From: Sepiola atlantica
Taxonomy: Eukaryota > Mollusca > Cephalopoda > Sepiida > Sepiolidae
DNA length: 64,000 bases
Assembly: GCA_963556195.1 (NCBI GenBank)
Contig: OY744517.1
Coordinates: 149,208,882-149,272,881, forward strand
Reading direction: 5' to 3'
In this document: positions 11,301-23,754 of the stretch, piece after piece
How the letters are laid out: the number at the start of each line of letters is the position of its first letter
Numbering within the stretch: position 1 is the first letter of the stretch
Translations under genes and position numbers: made by a program
Notes under the pieces: model-generated
The model's input: only the letters and a program-made list of their open reading frames with translations
Told to the model about the DNA's origin: nothing
The model's database searches: none

Positions 11301-11640
11301 TTTTATTTGGATATTTATTGTTTATTTAAATTTATTTTTAATTTTAATTCATGTTTTTATTTGTGTTTGTATTTTTATTAGATTTTATATTCGTATTAGT
11401 ACTTTTTGTATTTGTATTCATAGTTTTGATTTGTATTTTTATTAGATTTTGTATTTGTATTAGTACTTTTTGTATTTGTATTCATAGTTTTTATTTGTAT
11501 TTTTATTTGGATATTTATTGTTTATTTAAATTTATTTTTAATTTTAATTCATGTTTTTATTTGCATTTGTATTTTTATTAGATTTTGTATTTGTATTGGT
11601 ACTTTTAGTATTTGTATTCATAGTTTTGATTTGTATTTTT
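11301..11640 (+). repeat. 200-bp tandem duplication of T-rich DNA
   Basis: The block starting TTTTATTTGGATATTTATTG at 11301 recurs at 11501, an exact 200-bp step. Within it a ~61-bp sub-repeat (TTAGTACTTTTTGTATTTGT) is doubled near 11395 and 11458. It appears to be a degenerate continuation of the minisatellite. Confidence 0.85.
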
Positions 11641-11846
11641 ATTTTCATTTTAAAGTTTCATTTGTACTTTTATTTTTACTTTTACAGTGAGGTAATTAAT
11701 AGGTTTGTTTAAAATAATTGTTCTAATTTGATTTGATTTTGTTTTGTTTTTCTTTTCAACGTAGATGTTTTAGTTTAATTGTAACGAATGTGATTTATCA
11801 CAGAAAAAGACGAATAACAGAGGAAAGTTAGATAATTATTGAGAAG

Positions 11847-11851
<5 letters not shown>

Positions 11852-11934
<83 letters not shown>
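11852..11934. repeat. (AAT)n microsatellite
   Basis: About 28 TAA units, uninterrupted. Confidence 0.95.
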
Positions 11935-12400
11935 GGGTAGAATGAAACCGTACAGAGGACGGGAATCATGAAAATAGCTGTAACCTTTAGGAAACTCCTT
12001 GTATGCGGAAACCAACCCACATAAGCTACGGACTCTAACAAGTAACATAGATGAAAACAAAAGCACAGAAAGAACACAAACACATGAAACTAAATAACAG
12101 AAAATGCAAGAAATATAAAAAACTAGCCCCTCCCCTAAATAAAAATAATGGAACCAGCCTCGGCTAATACAACACACAATAGTCCTGAATGGTTAAGTAG
12201 GATGGAAAAGCCGATGAGGAAAAGAACTCAACTAGAAAAATGGAGAGAGGACTGGGACCTTGGGGAAGCATATTGCCACCTAAACCCCATAGAAGACAAC
12301 ATGTTGTTGCCAGAAATAAATCAATGGTAAACGGCTGTTGTGATAACGCAAAGTAATAATAATAATAATATTAAGTGCATTTTCATTTCCCATCATCGGG

Positions 12401-12401
<1 letters not shown>
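11935..12401. other. Unassigned moderately complex spacer
   Basis: A plus-strand frame of 60 codons (12148-12330) is of normal complexity (WREDWDLGEAYCHLNP) but matches nothing I recognise. Being flanked by (AAT)n and ATA repeats, it may be a retroelement scrap. Confidence 0.35.

Positions 12402-12458
<57 letters not shown>
12402..12458. repeat. (TA)n microsatellite
   Basis: 57 bp of TA abutting the left end of foldback FB2. Confidence 0.95.
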
Positions 12459-12816
<358 letters not shown>

Positions 12817-12936
12817 GTAGTACGTCAGTACTGACTGCAAGTGTAGACTAGGGTTGAACTCAAACGCTTAGAAGCTTATGCTTCCATCACTTATTGAGAA
12901 TGGACGAGTCCAAATGTTCGTTCTAGGTACGGCACC

Positions 12937-13011
<75 letters not shown>

Positions 13012-13153
13012 ACTCTCCCGTCGATTTCGACGTATGAGTGCCCCGCCATCGCCATTGTAATTGCAAGGGTTGCGCAATTCCATCAACCGCTCTCCTGAGT
13101 CGGCACTGCTTGATTCCAATGGCAAGTAGTAATACAAGACGACTGGAAACAAT
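12817..13153. other. Spacer with (TA)n, possible body of 5S-derived repeat
   Basis: (TA)n at 12942-13006. The flanking unique DNA, in the minus sense, lies downstream of the 5S-like head at 13154-13216 and could be its body. Confidence 0.4.
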
Positions 13154-13213
13154 GCTCGACGTCGCTTAACTTCGGTGATCTAACGGGAACCGGTGTGTTA
13201 ACGTGATTGTGCC

Positions 13214-13216
<3 letters not shown>
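13154..13216 (-). ncRNA. 5S rRNA-derived sequence, copy 1
   Basis: The minus strand reads TACGGC, CACGTTAACACACCGGTTCC, GATCACCGAAGTTAAGCGAC and GTCGAGC. This is the first ~65 nt of a metazoan 5S rRNA, including the internal box A. The second half (box C) is not clear, and the sequence runs into (TA)n at its 5' end. It is a 5S-derived SINE head or pseudogene, not a functional gene. Confidence 0.8.

Positions 13217-13276
<60 letters not shown>
13215..13276. repeat. (TA)n microsatellite
   Basis: About 62 bp of TA abutting the 5S-derived head. Confidence 0.95.
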
Positions 13277-13280
<4 letters not shown>

Positions 13281-13876
13281 CTTTTAATAAAATATTTTGT
13301 TTACATTTACTTTTAAGATACAGCCTGATTATGAGAAAAAAACTTCTATGCCAAGTTGTCAAAATAACATAAATAAAGAGGAGAATGTGTTTGATAGGAA
13401 ACATTTTGACAACACTAGAAGCTTTTTTTTACCTTTATGTAACACTTGGCCCTAGGTGTCTTAATTTCTCTTTCACGTTAGCAGCGATTCTTCAGATGCC
13501 TTTAACAACTTGGTGGTGCCCATATTTGGTTATTACCAGTTCTACATTACCATTCGTAACAATATCTAATTTACGATCCCCATTATGTGTTATATCTTTG
13601 TGTAAAATCCATTTACTCTTGTTTTTAGATCGAGAAAGGACATGTAAAGTTAAATAAATAAAAATGATCAATTATTTATTTTATATTTCTGTTGCCTATG
13701 TACAATAGCTGTAGTGATGCATTTCATAGGATTTAACTTATTTTAGTATAGACTAATTTATCGGAGAAACGTTTAAAGCGAAGCATACATGGGTAGCATA
13801 TGCAGAAAAAATATATTGACATTGCTACGTCACGCGCTCCGAATGTCGTAGGATTTCATGCTCTACCCTATTCAGA
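13277..13876. other. Unassigned spacer
   Basis: No assignable gene. The minus strand near 13620-13505 reads DIVTNGNVELVITKYGHHQV (low-complexity free), which might be a mobile-element scrap; I do not recognise it. Confidence 0.35.
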
Positions 13877-13877
13877 T

Positions 13878-13913
13878 TTTTATATATATATAAGTATATG
13901 AAAAAACTTTCGC

Positions 13914-13980
<67 letters not shown>

Positions 13981-13999
13981 AATGAATAAATACGAAAGT
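13878..13999. repeat. (TA)n flanked by 17-bp inverted repeats
   Basis: GAAAAAACTTTCGCATT (about 13899) and AATACGAAAGTTTTTTTAC (about 13990) are inverted around a ~70-bp TA array. Confidence 0.75.
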
Positions 14000-15373
14000 T
14001 TTTTTACATTTATCACTACTATATTACCATCAAAACAGATTACTGTTACTTAAAACAATAATACACCATAATATTTACACATTCTCTCTATATATGACAG
14101 ATGAACGATTAGGAAAGACACATTTAGAAGCCTAATTTGCATAACTATTTTTAAACAGTTAATAATTCATTAATGTTTGGTATTATTAATTTGCGATTGC
14201 ATTGTCTTATTGTTACCATCTATATGCAATAGTTTCGTCGATGTTTACAGTAATTAATTAAAATTATTAAAGAAAAAAAACAGATAAATGACTAACCCAC
14301 GTTCAGTTTATACTATCAGCGTTCGCTACGAGCCAGGTATAATCGAAAGAGATAGTGGAGGGTTGGATAGTATGACTCTTTTTCACTTCATCTCTCCCGC
14401 TCTGTTTTGCATTTTATACATTTTACGTGAAAGTTAAATCAATCACTCTTTTTAATTAGCAAATTAAATGCGTTATTTAAAAGTTTAACAATAAACTTAA
14501 CACTTTTTAATGTTTATAAACAACTGTTTACTATCCTCATTGACAAATTGTAACAAAAATTTAGTAGCACTTATCTGTGCAAATTATAAAAATAACCTCA
14601 TCCTCTAAATCACCCTACACCCCCCCCCCCCTCATCCCAAATTTGATTCTAATTCTTTGAGTCGATTACGTGTGAACACCCTGGCAAATTTGACAGAAAG
14701 AAAAGAAAAAAACGTAATCGCCCAAAAAGCAGAATCTCATTTACCCTTATTATATTTTTATTTAATATTATATATATATTTTTTAACTATACGTTTCTTT
14801 TTTCATTTTCATTTTTAGCAATTGATTTTAGTTATGTTTACCTTTACCGTGATCTATATAAATGACTTTAAAATTATCTAACTTAGTGAATAGCTTATTT
14901 TTTAGGTATAAAACTGTTAAAAGTTTTGGTATTATTGTAGATAATCATTACGTATGAACACCCTGACAAACGTGGTAGAAACAGAAAACAACAGCAAACT
15001 TATTTTACAATTTAAACTGGGGGACAAGTTTAGCATATAAATTTAACGTAAAATTATCCTCCATTTCCATGCTATTCTAAGGTTTTCTATTTTCTGCGTT
15101 ATATTCTGGGAGGCACCTTTGTATCCGATTTCGTGTGTTTTTACGACTCAGCGTTAGTGTAAAAAATATTATTTAACTGCCTTAATAAGTTAGAATGCTT
15201 CTAAACAGAAGAATCTCATTTTTTAAGAGGGGGTTGTAATTTAGCTTAAGATGTTAATCTACAAATTTACAAAAGTTTGTTGCTAAAATTGTGGAATTCT
15301 CTAAGTAAAACATGTTTAACAATACACCTCTCTCCCAATTAATTGCTGCCCGGAGAGCTGGTAGGTTTTGCTA

Positions 15374-15375
<2 letters not shown>
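14000..15375. other. AT-rich spacer with one direct repeat pair
   Basis: No coding signal. ATTACGTGTGAACACCCTGG (14665) and ATTACGTATGAACACCCTGA (14947) are the cores of a ~40-bp direct repeat 282 bp apart. A C-run occurs at 14620-14631. Confidence 0.5.

Positions 15376-15454
<79 letters not shown>
15376..15454. repeat. (TA)n microsatellite
   Basis: About 78 bp of TA. Confidence 0.95.
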
Positions 15455-15456
<2 letters not shown>

Positions 15457-15689
15457 TATTTTTAGAATTGGCTATATGAGTTATGTGATGATGAATACAG
15501 AGGTAGTAAGTGTGTGGACATAATATATAATTTATTTAAATAGTGACGTTTGGGGCGGTTGGATACGTCTTACATTTTCCATACCGCTGAGTGTTTAGTA
15601 GTTCAGTTGGTGATAGTGTGAAGAAGAAAGGGGTTGATAGTTCTCTGTGTGTTACGTGTTTCTATTGTCGGTCCATTAAGCAAAAAGAA

Positions 15690-17700
15690 CTTTTAACCTA
15701 GGAAGCACATTTTGAAAACTTCCGATTTGATATTGATGCAGTTTATAGATGATTTGTCGAAAGTTTGTAGTATTATGAGTGTTTATGTGGTGCATAGTAT
15801 GCACAACATAAATATGAGTTTGTAAGGTTTTTGTTGGTAAATAATCCTCCATTTTATTTTGTATAGTGCGTTTGAGTCATTAAGGTTCCATATTATAGTT
15901 GTGAGAAAGATAATTTGCTTGGGTATCAAAGTTGTTATTATGAGCATAGAATCTATGTTTGAATGTTCCTTGTGACATTGAGATATAGATTTCGTCTTTT
16001 GGGAGTTTTTTTCCTGGGATTCTGTCGGCTGCACTAAAAAACACTTAATTGTGCATCGTCTCCCTCAAAGGGCAATTTTCACCTGTTCTTCATGAACGAT
16101 TACAGTTAGACGGATTGATAAGACATGTTTTTTTTAGGCTATCAAAGAATATGTTGATAGTTTGTAAGAGTAACATGTTTGAAACGTGTTTTTGTTAAAA
16201 TGTTTATGGAAAATTTTGTTTACTAAGTGGAAGAAGTATTTGGCTATGTAAAATTTTACACTGAGGGAAATTGGGGTAAACCAGATGATGTTTATTTTCC
16301 TATTAGGTAATCTGTGGTCTAGTGGCTTAGTTGGGTGTATATGAAATTTGTTTAAAAAGTCGCATTCCAGAAAGGCTCTGTTGGAATGTCTTGAAGCCGA
16401 ATGAAAGGTTAGGTATTAGATTGGGTGGTAATATATATGAGTAGTTCTGTTATGCGATTTTTACCAATAGTTTCGAAGCTTATAAGTGTTTATTATTATT
16501 ATTAGTAGTACTAGTAACAGTGGTATAATTTTGATCCAGCATGTCAAAGATGCTTCCTATGACAAATTTGGTTTAATTCTTGTCAATATTTTGAAGTGTA
16601 TAAAGGTTTTTTCCCCGGATATAAGTGACTTAATTATAAAATAGACTAAACTTTGAATAACAAGGAGACCTTTTTTATATTTTTCCTGTTCATACATATG
16701 TCTACTTTGTTTTTAACTATGCAAGACAATAAGACATTTTTTAAGACCATACACCCAATTTATTGACGAAACCGCTTTTGGAAGGGAATGTAATATGGAA
16801 ATGTCTGATAGAGTCATTCACTAGGTCATGTTTTGCACCTAAAAGGTCTACATTGAAAAGGTTGGTATCGATGGTAATATTAAAAACTACTTCTTTTAGG
16901 AATGCTGTCAGATGTTTTCTGAACCCATCTATGGTGTCTATTGTAGTTGTGGGAGAAGCATAGATCAGCAACCCGGTAGAGCCCAAATTATTTGTTAGGG
17001 AATTTATTCTTGTGGCTATCTAAAATTAATAGCCTTATGAGGTTACATCTATGTAAACTATTGTGGGCACTCTATTGGTACGTCAAATGGGGTCATCTGG
17101 GTTAAAATTTAAGCCCATGATTTGTTCTAAAAAAGAGAAGAAGGTTTCTTGCGTAGGAGATAGTTTCAGATTTCAACTCACATATTTTATATAGCTTTTT
17201 CTCTATTCATAAACGGGTAAAAGTCTGACATATCGAATTGCGTGAATTTACATTGTCTTTATTTGTTATAGTTTTGAACCAATCGATAGTCGCTTAGGAA
17301 TGTATCTAACGCCGTAGATTCGTGTGTTGTAGTGTTTATTTATTCATCTAATATTCGCCAACCCCATCTAATTTTTTGATGGGGTTATTAGCCTACATGT
17401 GGGTTTGTTTCTGGACTTTTGTTTGTGATATATTAGGGTTAGGAATGTTTCTTTTGATACAAAAGGTCAGCTCTATAATCAGTCTAGCTGCCTTCAGTAT
17501 TGACCTTCTTATATATGATGTCTGTTGCTAATTGGTACTTAGGGTAATGTTATCTATTGCTAGACGTGTGTATCTGTCATCATAAACTGTATAAAAGTTT
17601 ATGGTTTCATCTGCAAGGACTAATATATTTTCACTTGATTTACGTTTTTTGTGTTTGTTGAAGTTGTTTTTGTATCCAGTGAAACAGATTTGGGAATTAT
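15690..17700 (-). pseudogene. Penelope-like RT + GIY-YIG element remnant
   Basis: A nearly full-length but heavily frame-broken element on the minus strand. In order: NFNKHKKRKSSENILVLADE (about 17680-17620), the N-terminal region before the RT; TCRLITPSK (about 17400), an RT motif; IDWFKTITNKDN then KFTQFDMSDFYPFMN (about 17300-17200), palm motif A with its catalytic D; then a degraded middle including SSPTQETFFLFLEQ-like sequence and GSTGLLIYASPT (16980). Next is FTPISLSVKFYIAKYFFHLV (16282-16220), the conserved linker. NCPL and EIYISMSQGTFKHRFYAHNN (15992-15930) are the GIY-YIG domain, with G to S at the YIG. KIKWRII and a leucine-rich tail end it. At least six frame changes are needed. 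The lineage differs from the remnant at 9-700. Confidence 0.75.
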
Positions 17701-18361
17701 ATCCGCCAGTTCTCTTTTGTGTACATTTAACAGAAATGATAATGTATTGTTTTTTAATAAAAAAATCTCTCCATATATATATATATATTTATATAAAGTT
17801 AGGTATGTGTATATGTTTATATATGTGTATTATAAAATTTACTTTAAAACTATTCCGTCGATCATTATGGATTTTGGAACACAGCTGTAAAGCGTCAGGG
17901 TGAAAAATGTAGGCTTTATTTAGTTTAATTTAGTTTTTTGTAAAGTGGGAAACATGGTTGGAATTATTTCAGATGCCTCCGACATTGATGACATTTAGGA
18001 TGTATTAGACATTAATTAATAAAGATTCCTCAAATTTCAGTTTCTTTGGGGTAGTTTAAAATAATTTTAGGTAGCGTAATATGAGCACAACCTCTCATTT
18101 GAAAATTACAATATTTTTGATCGATAGTCATTTAATTACACTGAATTTAAATTATCTCTTAAGACCCCTTAATCTTAAGCCTTAAATCTAAGACATTTTT
18201 CTAGAATCAAAATCATGTAGTTGATTTTAATCAGAATTCTATATAATGATACTAGACGTAAACGTTCGTATAATTATATCTTGAGTTTAATCATCATAAC
18301 AGCACATAAAACTGGTGCATAACTATTCTTTACGTGGAATTAATTTTACCCAACAAGTTTT
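17701..18361. other. AT-rich spacer
   Basis: A short (TA)n near 17773-17790; otherwise no recognised feature. Confidence 0.5.
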
Positions 18362-18369
18362 CAAGCAAG

Positions 18370-18422
18370 GATAAAACATGGACACCTCTGTGTAGCTTAG
18401 TTGTCATAGATATATTTTCATA
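18370..18422 (+). repeat. H2-family 3' fragment
   Basis: CCTCTGTGTAGCTTAGTTGT plus ATATATTTTCATA matches the 3' half of the hammerhead repeat in the palindrome at 19140-19300. The upstream half, including the ribozyme core, is degraded here. Confidence 0.65.
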
Positions 18423-18684
18423 CTATTATATATATGAATAGTGCGAATGGAAAACACGATAAACGCCATTTGGAAAATTGCGAAGCTATTCCCAGAAAAA
18501 GTGTTGTATTTCAACACTCTTATCACACCAAAAATACTGTTTTGCATGATGTGATATATTCATATTTTTTAAACTTTTAATTGAAACAAGCGATTAGTCA
18601 CACTTTAGAATTAATATGTCCTTTTTTTTAATTATATGATAACTCAATTAAAAAATAGATTAATCCATTTTTCATTCGATCCCT

Positions 18685-18730
<46 letters not shown>

Positions 18731-19139
18731 AGGATTTCCGAGGGTTGAAGGTGAGTTCAAAGTTTTCTTTTTGAACGTTTATCTATCATGTCAAACTACG
18801 TTGCATAATTTTTCAAATTAAGAACTTTTTAAGTACTATCTGATGAGCTTGATGTGGGCAGATCTAATATTGACATGATAATGTTGGTTAGTTTACTTTA
18901 GACGAAACGATTGGTAAAATAATTAGCACTAAAGTGTATCTTTTTTGAAAATATTTTCGCAAGGTAAAATCAAATCTTGGCTTTTGGAATATAAATAAAC
19001 TTTGCTTACTTATATATGTTCTTTTGTTATTTGTTGGCATTTATCGAAATTAAAATGGAAGATGTTGGTAAAAGTAAAGTCTTGAAAGTATATGCTAAAA
19101 CATATATTTTCACAATCATATATATATATATATAGTGAA
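18423..19139. other. AT-rich spacer with (TA)n
   Basis: (TA)n at 18687-18729; nothing else recognised. Confidence 0.5.
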
Positions 19140-19300
19140 CTATTAAAATGTATTTATGGCAATTAAGCTATACAGAGGCTCCCGTGTTTCATCTTCGGGG
19201 GAATCTTCAGGCTAAAATGTATTTTAGCCTGAAGATTCCCATCGGGGATGAAACGCGGGAGCCTCTGTGTAGCTTAATTGCCATAAATATATTTTCATAG
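19140..19300. repeat. Foldback FB3: head-to-head H2 hammerhead repeats
   Basis: 79-bp arms (19140-19218 and 19222-19300) around a ~4-nt centre, about 88-90% complementary. Each arm contains an H2 repeat (hammerhead core, then CCTCTGTGTAGCTTAATTGC). Either strand would encode one ribozyme-like module while the whole RNA folds into one long hairpin. Confidence 0.85.
19222..19278 (+). ncRNA. Type-I hammerhead ribozyme-like motif, family H2
   Basis: Stem I strand TTTTAGC (19222-19228); CTGAAGA (19229-19235); stem II UCCC-AUCG-GGGA within 19236-19249; GAAA (19250-19253); stem III CGC/GUG; U19270 and A19271 at the cleavage site; stem I strand GCTTAA, pairing AGC/GCU plus two A-U pairs past one mismatch. 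Core intact. The mirrored copy on the other strand has a weaker stem II. Confidence 0.6.
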
Positions 19301-19412
19301 CTTACTACCTAGCTCTACTTACGTATCGAGCACTGTTGAAGTAAATACTGAAAATTGATACATACACAATTATATCTCCTCATAAAATGTTATGTCAATA
19401 CATGAAATAGTA

Positions 19413-19443
<31 letters not shown>

Positions 19444-19789
19444 CATCGATAACCGAAAAACATCATACAATAAGGCATTTACTTCTCTATATTTTAAAAT
19501 ATTGTGTATATGTTCAATCTGTTATCGACACGTTATATTAATTAAGTGTATTTATGTTATACTATTTCCTTTCTTTCATTTACTATTAGTTGCGAGAACG
19601 TTTTCCGCCTAAATATCTTACACATCAATTACTTATGCGCTTGAATTAATGTTAACCAAATTTAGATTATTGACCTTTAAAAGAAATTTAAATTTTTCAT
19701 CTCTCCTCCCGGGTAACACCGGGTATCTCCGTTAATGGTTAATACATATGTAATGAGAAGAGATCTGTTAAAATCATGAAGAAAAATAC
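19301..19789. other. AT-rich spacer
   Basis: (TA)n near 19412-19443. GC-rich motif at 19706-19731 (CCCGGGTAACACCGGG, the inverse of the 6316 motif). No gene. Confidence 0.5.
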
Positions 19790-20318
19790 GAAGTGAAAGA
19801 AATGAGACTTCCGATGATAGAAAGACAATAATACACCGAAACGTAAACAGATGACGACGAAAAGTTGAAAAGGGGAAAAAGGGAGATCACTATGATGAAT
19901 ATGAGTTGACACAGAAAAAGTAGTAGAAGATGAAGATGAAAGAAGATGATGAAGAATAGAATGATGTTGATGGAAAAATAATATTATAGAAAGAAAAAGT
20001 GAAAGAAATGAAAAGGAAGCTAAAGACGAGGGATACAGAATGTGAAGGAAAAATTATGAGTAGAATAAAATGGAGTAAAATAAGAAAAACATTTCCAGCT
20101 GAAGAAGAACATTAAAAAGGAAGACGATAATAGTAAGATGGAGACAAAGAAGAACACAAAGAAAGAAAAGAAAAGAGCATAGAAGAGAAAGAATAATACG
20201 TATAAAGACAGGAAAAAGACAAATTAAAAAGAAGGTGGAGAAGATGAAGACGGAGAAGAGACTGAAAATGATGAAGAAGATAAACGAATAAGTGAGGCAG
20301 GATGAAGAAGAAAAAGGA

Positions 20319-20384
<66 letters not shown>

Positions 20385-20386
20385 TG

Positions 20387-20419
<33 letters not shown>

Positions 20420-20640
20420 TGATGATAATAATAATAAGATGATGATGATGATGATGATGATGATGACAACCAAAAGCTGAATAAGGAAAGTATGAAAAAA
20501 GGACTAGAAGAAGAAGGAAAAAAGGACATAAGCTAAATAGAAAGAAGAATAAACAGGAAAAATAAAAGAAGGAAGAAGTTGAAGAGGATGTGAAGAAGAA
20601 AACGGAATTGTTGGCAATTTAGAATAAACCAAATCAAATT
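19790..20640 (+). repeat. ~850-bp purine-rich tract with (AAT)n and (GAT)n
   Basis: The plus strand is dominated by GAAGATGAAAGAA-type sequence with few pyrimidines. (AAT)n at 20320-20420 and (GAT)n at 20433-20466 sit inside. The 101-139-codon minus-strand frames (poly-I, poly-Y, poly-S) are products of this composition. Confidence 0.85.
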
Positions 20641-21446
20641 TTGCAGAATTACCATTCGTCAAAGACAGGAAATCAAGAACCCGCTGAAGCTTCCACGCCA
20701 GTTTCCTTCGTTAATATCTAACCCGTTGTGTCATCAGTGCACCGTTTCCAACTCGACGGAACCTGCCCGGATCAGTTGGTATTTAATTAAGGCCAAATCA
20801 TATCGAAGACCTTGCCTACCACCGCCTACACTGCAATTTGCATGCAACACACGATCACTGGTGAAAGGAGGAGGAACAAGCGTATTAATATGCACAGGAA
20901 TTGACTCAAACGATACAACAACAAAAACATGTACGCCCTTCGGAATAATGCAATATTCAAAAGAGGTTTAATGATTAATACTTCTCAGCGTCTGCAGTGT
21001 TTTGGTAGGCGTATATTCTGTAAGTAATTAGTCTGTACTCGATGGATACTATTTACACTATAGATGGGACTCTGGCAGGTACTATCACTTCTGGTCAGAA
21101 TGGACCTGAGAGTAATGGAGATTTAGGAGTGACTAAATTCAAAATAATTCTTAGCAATGAATACATAAACACGTGCGTACGCACACATATATGCTCACAC
21201 ATATAATAAATGTGACTTACCTTCAGTTGCATAAAACATAACAAAATGGGAAACGAGTTTTATTTATTTGAATACAAATTCAAACTGACCAAGAGAATGG
21301 AATTGTAATAGCGTGTTATGATAGGTCATATCTAGTATTTATTATAGTTATAGAACTCTAGCTGAAAGGATATTGAGCCATTTTGTTTTATGGTCTACTA
21401 ACATCAATTCTGCTCTGGTCCCAGATTTAGAAATGTATTTCCATGT

Positions 21447-21450
<4 letters not shown>
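20641..21450. other. Unassigned normal-complexity spacer
   Basis: A plus-strand frame of 81 codons (20726-20971) has normal amino-acid composition (MCHQCTVSNSTEPARISWY) but matches no family I recognise. TAGAACTCTAGCTGAAAGG at 21352 recurs reverse-complemented at about 23110. No gene is claimed. Confidence 0.35.

Positions 21451-21508
<58 letters not shown>
21451..21508. repeat. (TA)n microsatellite
   Basis: 58 bp of TA. Confidence 0.95.
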
Positions 21509-21510
<2 letters not shown>

Positions 21511-21546
21511 CAGAGATAGAGATAAAGAATTGTATTAATGAATTAT

Positions 21547-21705
21547 TATTAGAAATGCATTTCTCACAGTATACAGTATGTTATGTATTATTATTATTAC
21601 TTTGTGTAATTATTTGCTTACTTTCAGCTCCCGGACTAAATAATCGCTTTATTAGAAATATTAATAAATAACATACTGTATACTGTGGGAAATACATTTC
21701 TAATA
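21547..21705. repeat. Foldback FB4, 44-bp arms
   Basis: 21547-21590 and 21662-21705 are inverted with about three mismatches (shared ACATACTGTATACTGTG). The spacer is 71 bp. Confidence 0.85.
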
Positions 21706-21738
21706 TTATTGTTTTAATAAAACAAATACACACACACA

Positions 21739-21740
<2 letters not shown>

Positions 21741-21829
<89 letters not shown>
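21741..21829. repeat. (TA)n microsatellite
   Basis: About 88 bp of TA preceded by (CA)n. Confidence 0.95.
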
Positions 21830-21831
<2 letters not shown>

Positions 21832-22406
21832 TCTCGGAAGTTTTCAACCATTAAAACTATATATAAAAAAAAATTTTGTTCCAAGTCCTTCGGTGGAAAA
21901 TTACTTTTCTTGTAAGTCAATTTACTTTTTACAGTCACTATATTAGTTTGCTTCCAAGAATTTACGCTAGTCTTAACACTATTTAAGAGATGATCAGTTG
22001 TTTAACATGAATAACTGTTTCGGGAATTTAAAAACAAAACAGTATTTTATCTCATGCCTTCCCAGCAGAGTTGATCAGACCCCACTTCCCTTAAAAGAAA
22101 AGAACTAACACGTTCCGTATATCAGATCTAAGTTTTGTTCTAGATTAATGTTTTGCTAACTTATTATTTAAAAAATGTTCTCCTTACCTTTGTTGTTCGT
22201 CTGGCTCTAAGAAAATGTATCCGTTATGCACAAAAAATTGCTATATTTTATAGTGTTCGGACGAAATCATTACACTATTTATAAAGTTATTTATAATTTT
22301 ATGTATTTGTATTATTTTATTATATTTAGTTTCATATTAAAAATATAATATATATATATATATACATACATATATATATATTTTTAATATGTATATATAC
22401 TATATG

Positions 22407-22439
<33 letters not shown>

Positions 22440-22955
22440 TATACATATTCTACATCATTTTTAATTTACTTTCATTAATTTGATATGACTTAAAGGCGTC
22501 GGGATGACGGGTAATTGCCTTATTTAATTGTCTAAATATTTTATTTTCCCCGCCACCTTGTTTAATCATTCTTATTAAGGCAGCCATTGAGTGGTTTAAA
22601 ATCTACTAATTTTAAGGTAACACGAGCAATTCTCAGAAATTTGGACATAATGCTCCCTTAAAAAATATACACAGGTCAGGTACTATTTTTATGTGGCATA
22701 CGAACGATATGAAAAGGGAAGGAATTTCTTTTAACAAACAGTTTATAGATAAATATTTTATCTTCAATTTTAATATGCAAATAAAAAATGTAGCTTGCGT
22801 TCCCATGTGTTCACTGTTTAATTTAACTCATTAGGAGATATTAAATGTTTAGTATTGTCAAACTCTTCGTTATCATTAATGCATACAAGGTCGTCAATAA
22901 ATCGCCAGCAACCATGATAAATATGCGCTCTAGATATATTTTTTTTTTATTAATG

Positions 22956-22964
<9 letters not shown>
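21830..22964. other. AT-rich spacer
   Basis: Broken TA/TATATAC stretches at 22340-22435. No coding or RNA signal. Confidence 0.5.
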
Positions 22965-23003
<39 letters not shown>

Positions 23004-23130
23004 TTTAATAATTTCAATATTTTAAAAAATACAATAACATGGAAATAATTCTTACAACTGAGTCCTAAGCATAATTAAGTTAGCAGATTATAAAAGCCAA
23101 AATGAAACAACACCCTTTCAGCTAGAGCTC

Positions 23131-23188
<58 letters not shown>

Positions 23189-23189
23189 G
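22965..23189. repeat. (TA)n(GT)n and (AAT)n microsatellites
   Basis: (TA)n then (GT)n at 22965-23001; (AAT)n at 23130-23189, the latter preceded by the CTAGAGCTCTATA repeat end. Confidence 0.9.
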
Positions 23190-23754
23190 ATATGACATAT
23201 CATAACACTTTTTTACATTTATTTTTTAATCTATGAGTAATTATCATTAACATTGTTTTTCTGCATGCTAAATAATTAACTATTCCTCATCTGTATTGTT
23301 AGCATGTTATCTTGAAAATTATAGCATGTTTAAAAATAGAGGAGTAAACATCAATAATATCGAATTGCATAAATTAGGTTTCTCTTAATTTTAAAGATTA
23401 TGAGATTTGTTAAGCATATCTTTTTGGACTAACTAGATCTGCTTTGGTAGGATTTATCAATCAAGTATGTTTATTTATTTCAACATCTAACCTGAATAAT
23501 AAACACCTGAAAAACATACGTTTTCCCAGCCTTAGGAGATCGCTGCTAATTAAATGCACGATAGAAACATTTCCACTCGATTTATAGCCTTGATATGATG
23601 TATAAAACACACTATTATTATGAATAAATAGCTCTATTTATTATTGAGCACTATTATATAAACACAGTAGATATTCTTCGGATATTTTACCCTGTTGATA
23701 AAAAATTTACCTGATATATATATATAACGTATTCATAAATAGATATACAATTAT
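23190..23754. other. AT-rich spacer
   Basis: Nothing recognised. Confidence 0.5.

Noticed and set aside
11775..12177. Minus-strand frames over (AAT)n of 102-113 codons
   Set aside because: Two frames run through the same trinucleotide array; the flanking residues have no recognisable motif.
13154..13216. Functional 5S rRNA gene
   Set aside because: Only the first half is recognisable, and the 5' end runs into (TA)n.
18838..18875. CTGATGA as a hammerhead core
   Set aside because: No GAAA follows within a plausible stem II distance.
20054..20529. Minus-strand frames of 101 and 139 codons
   Set aside because: Products of (AAT)n and the purine-rich tract (poly-I, poly-Y, poly-S).
20720..20760. 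CTGATGA and GGAAAC on the minus strand
   Set aside because: GAAAC precedes CTGATGA; no hammerhead topology allows that order.
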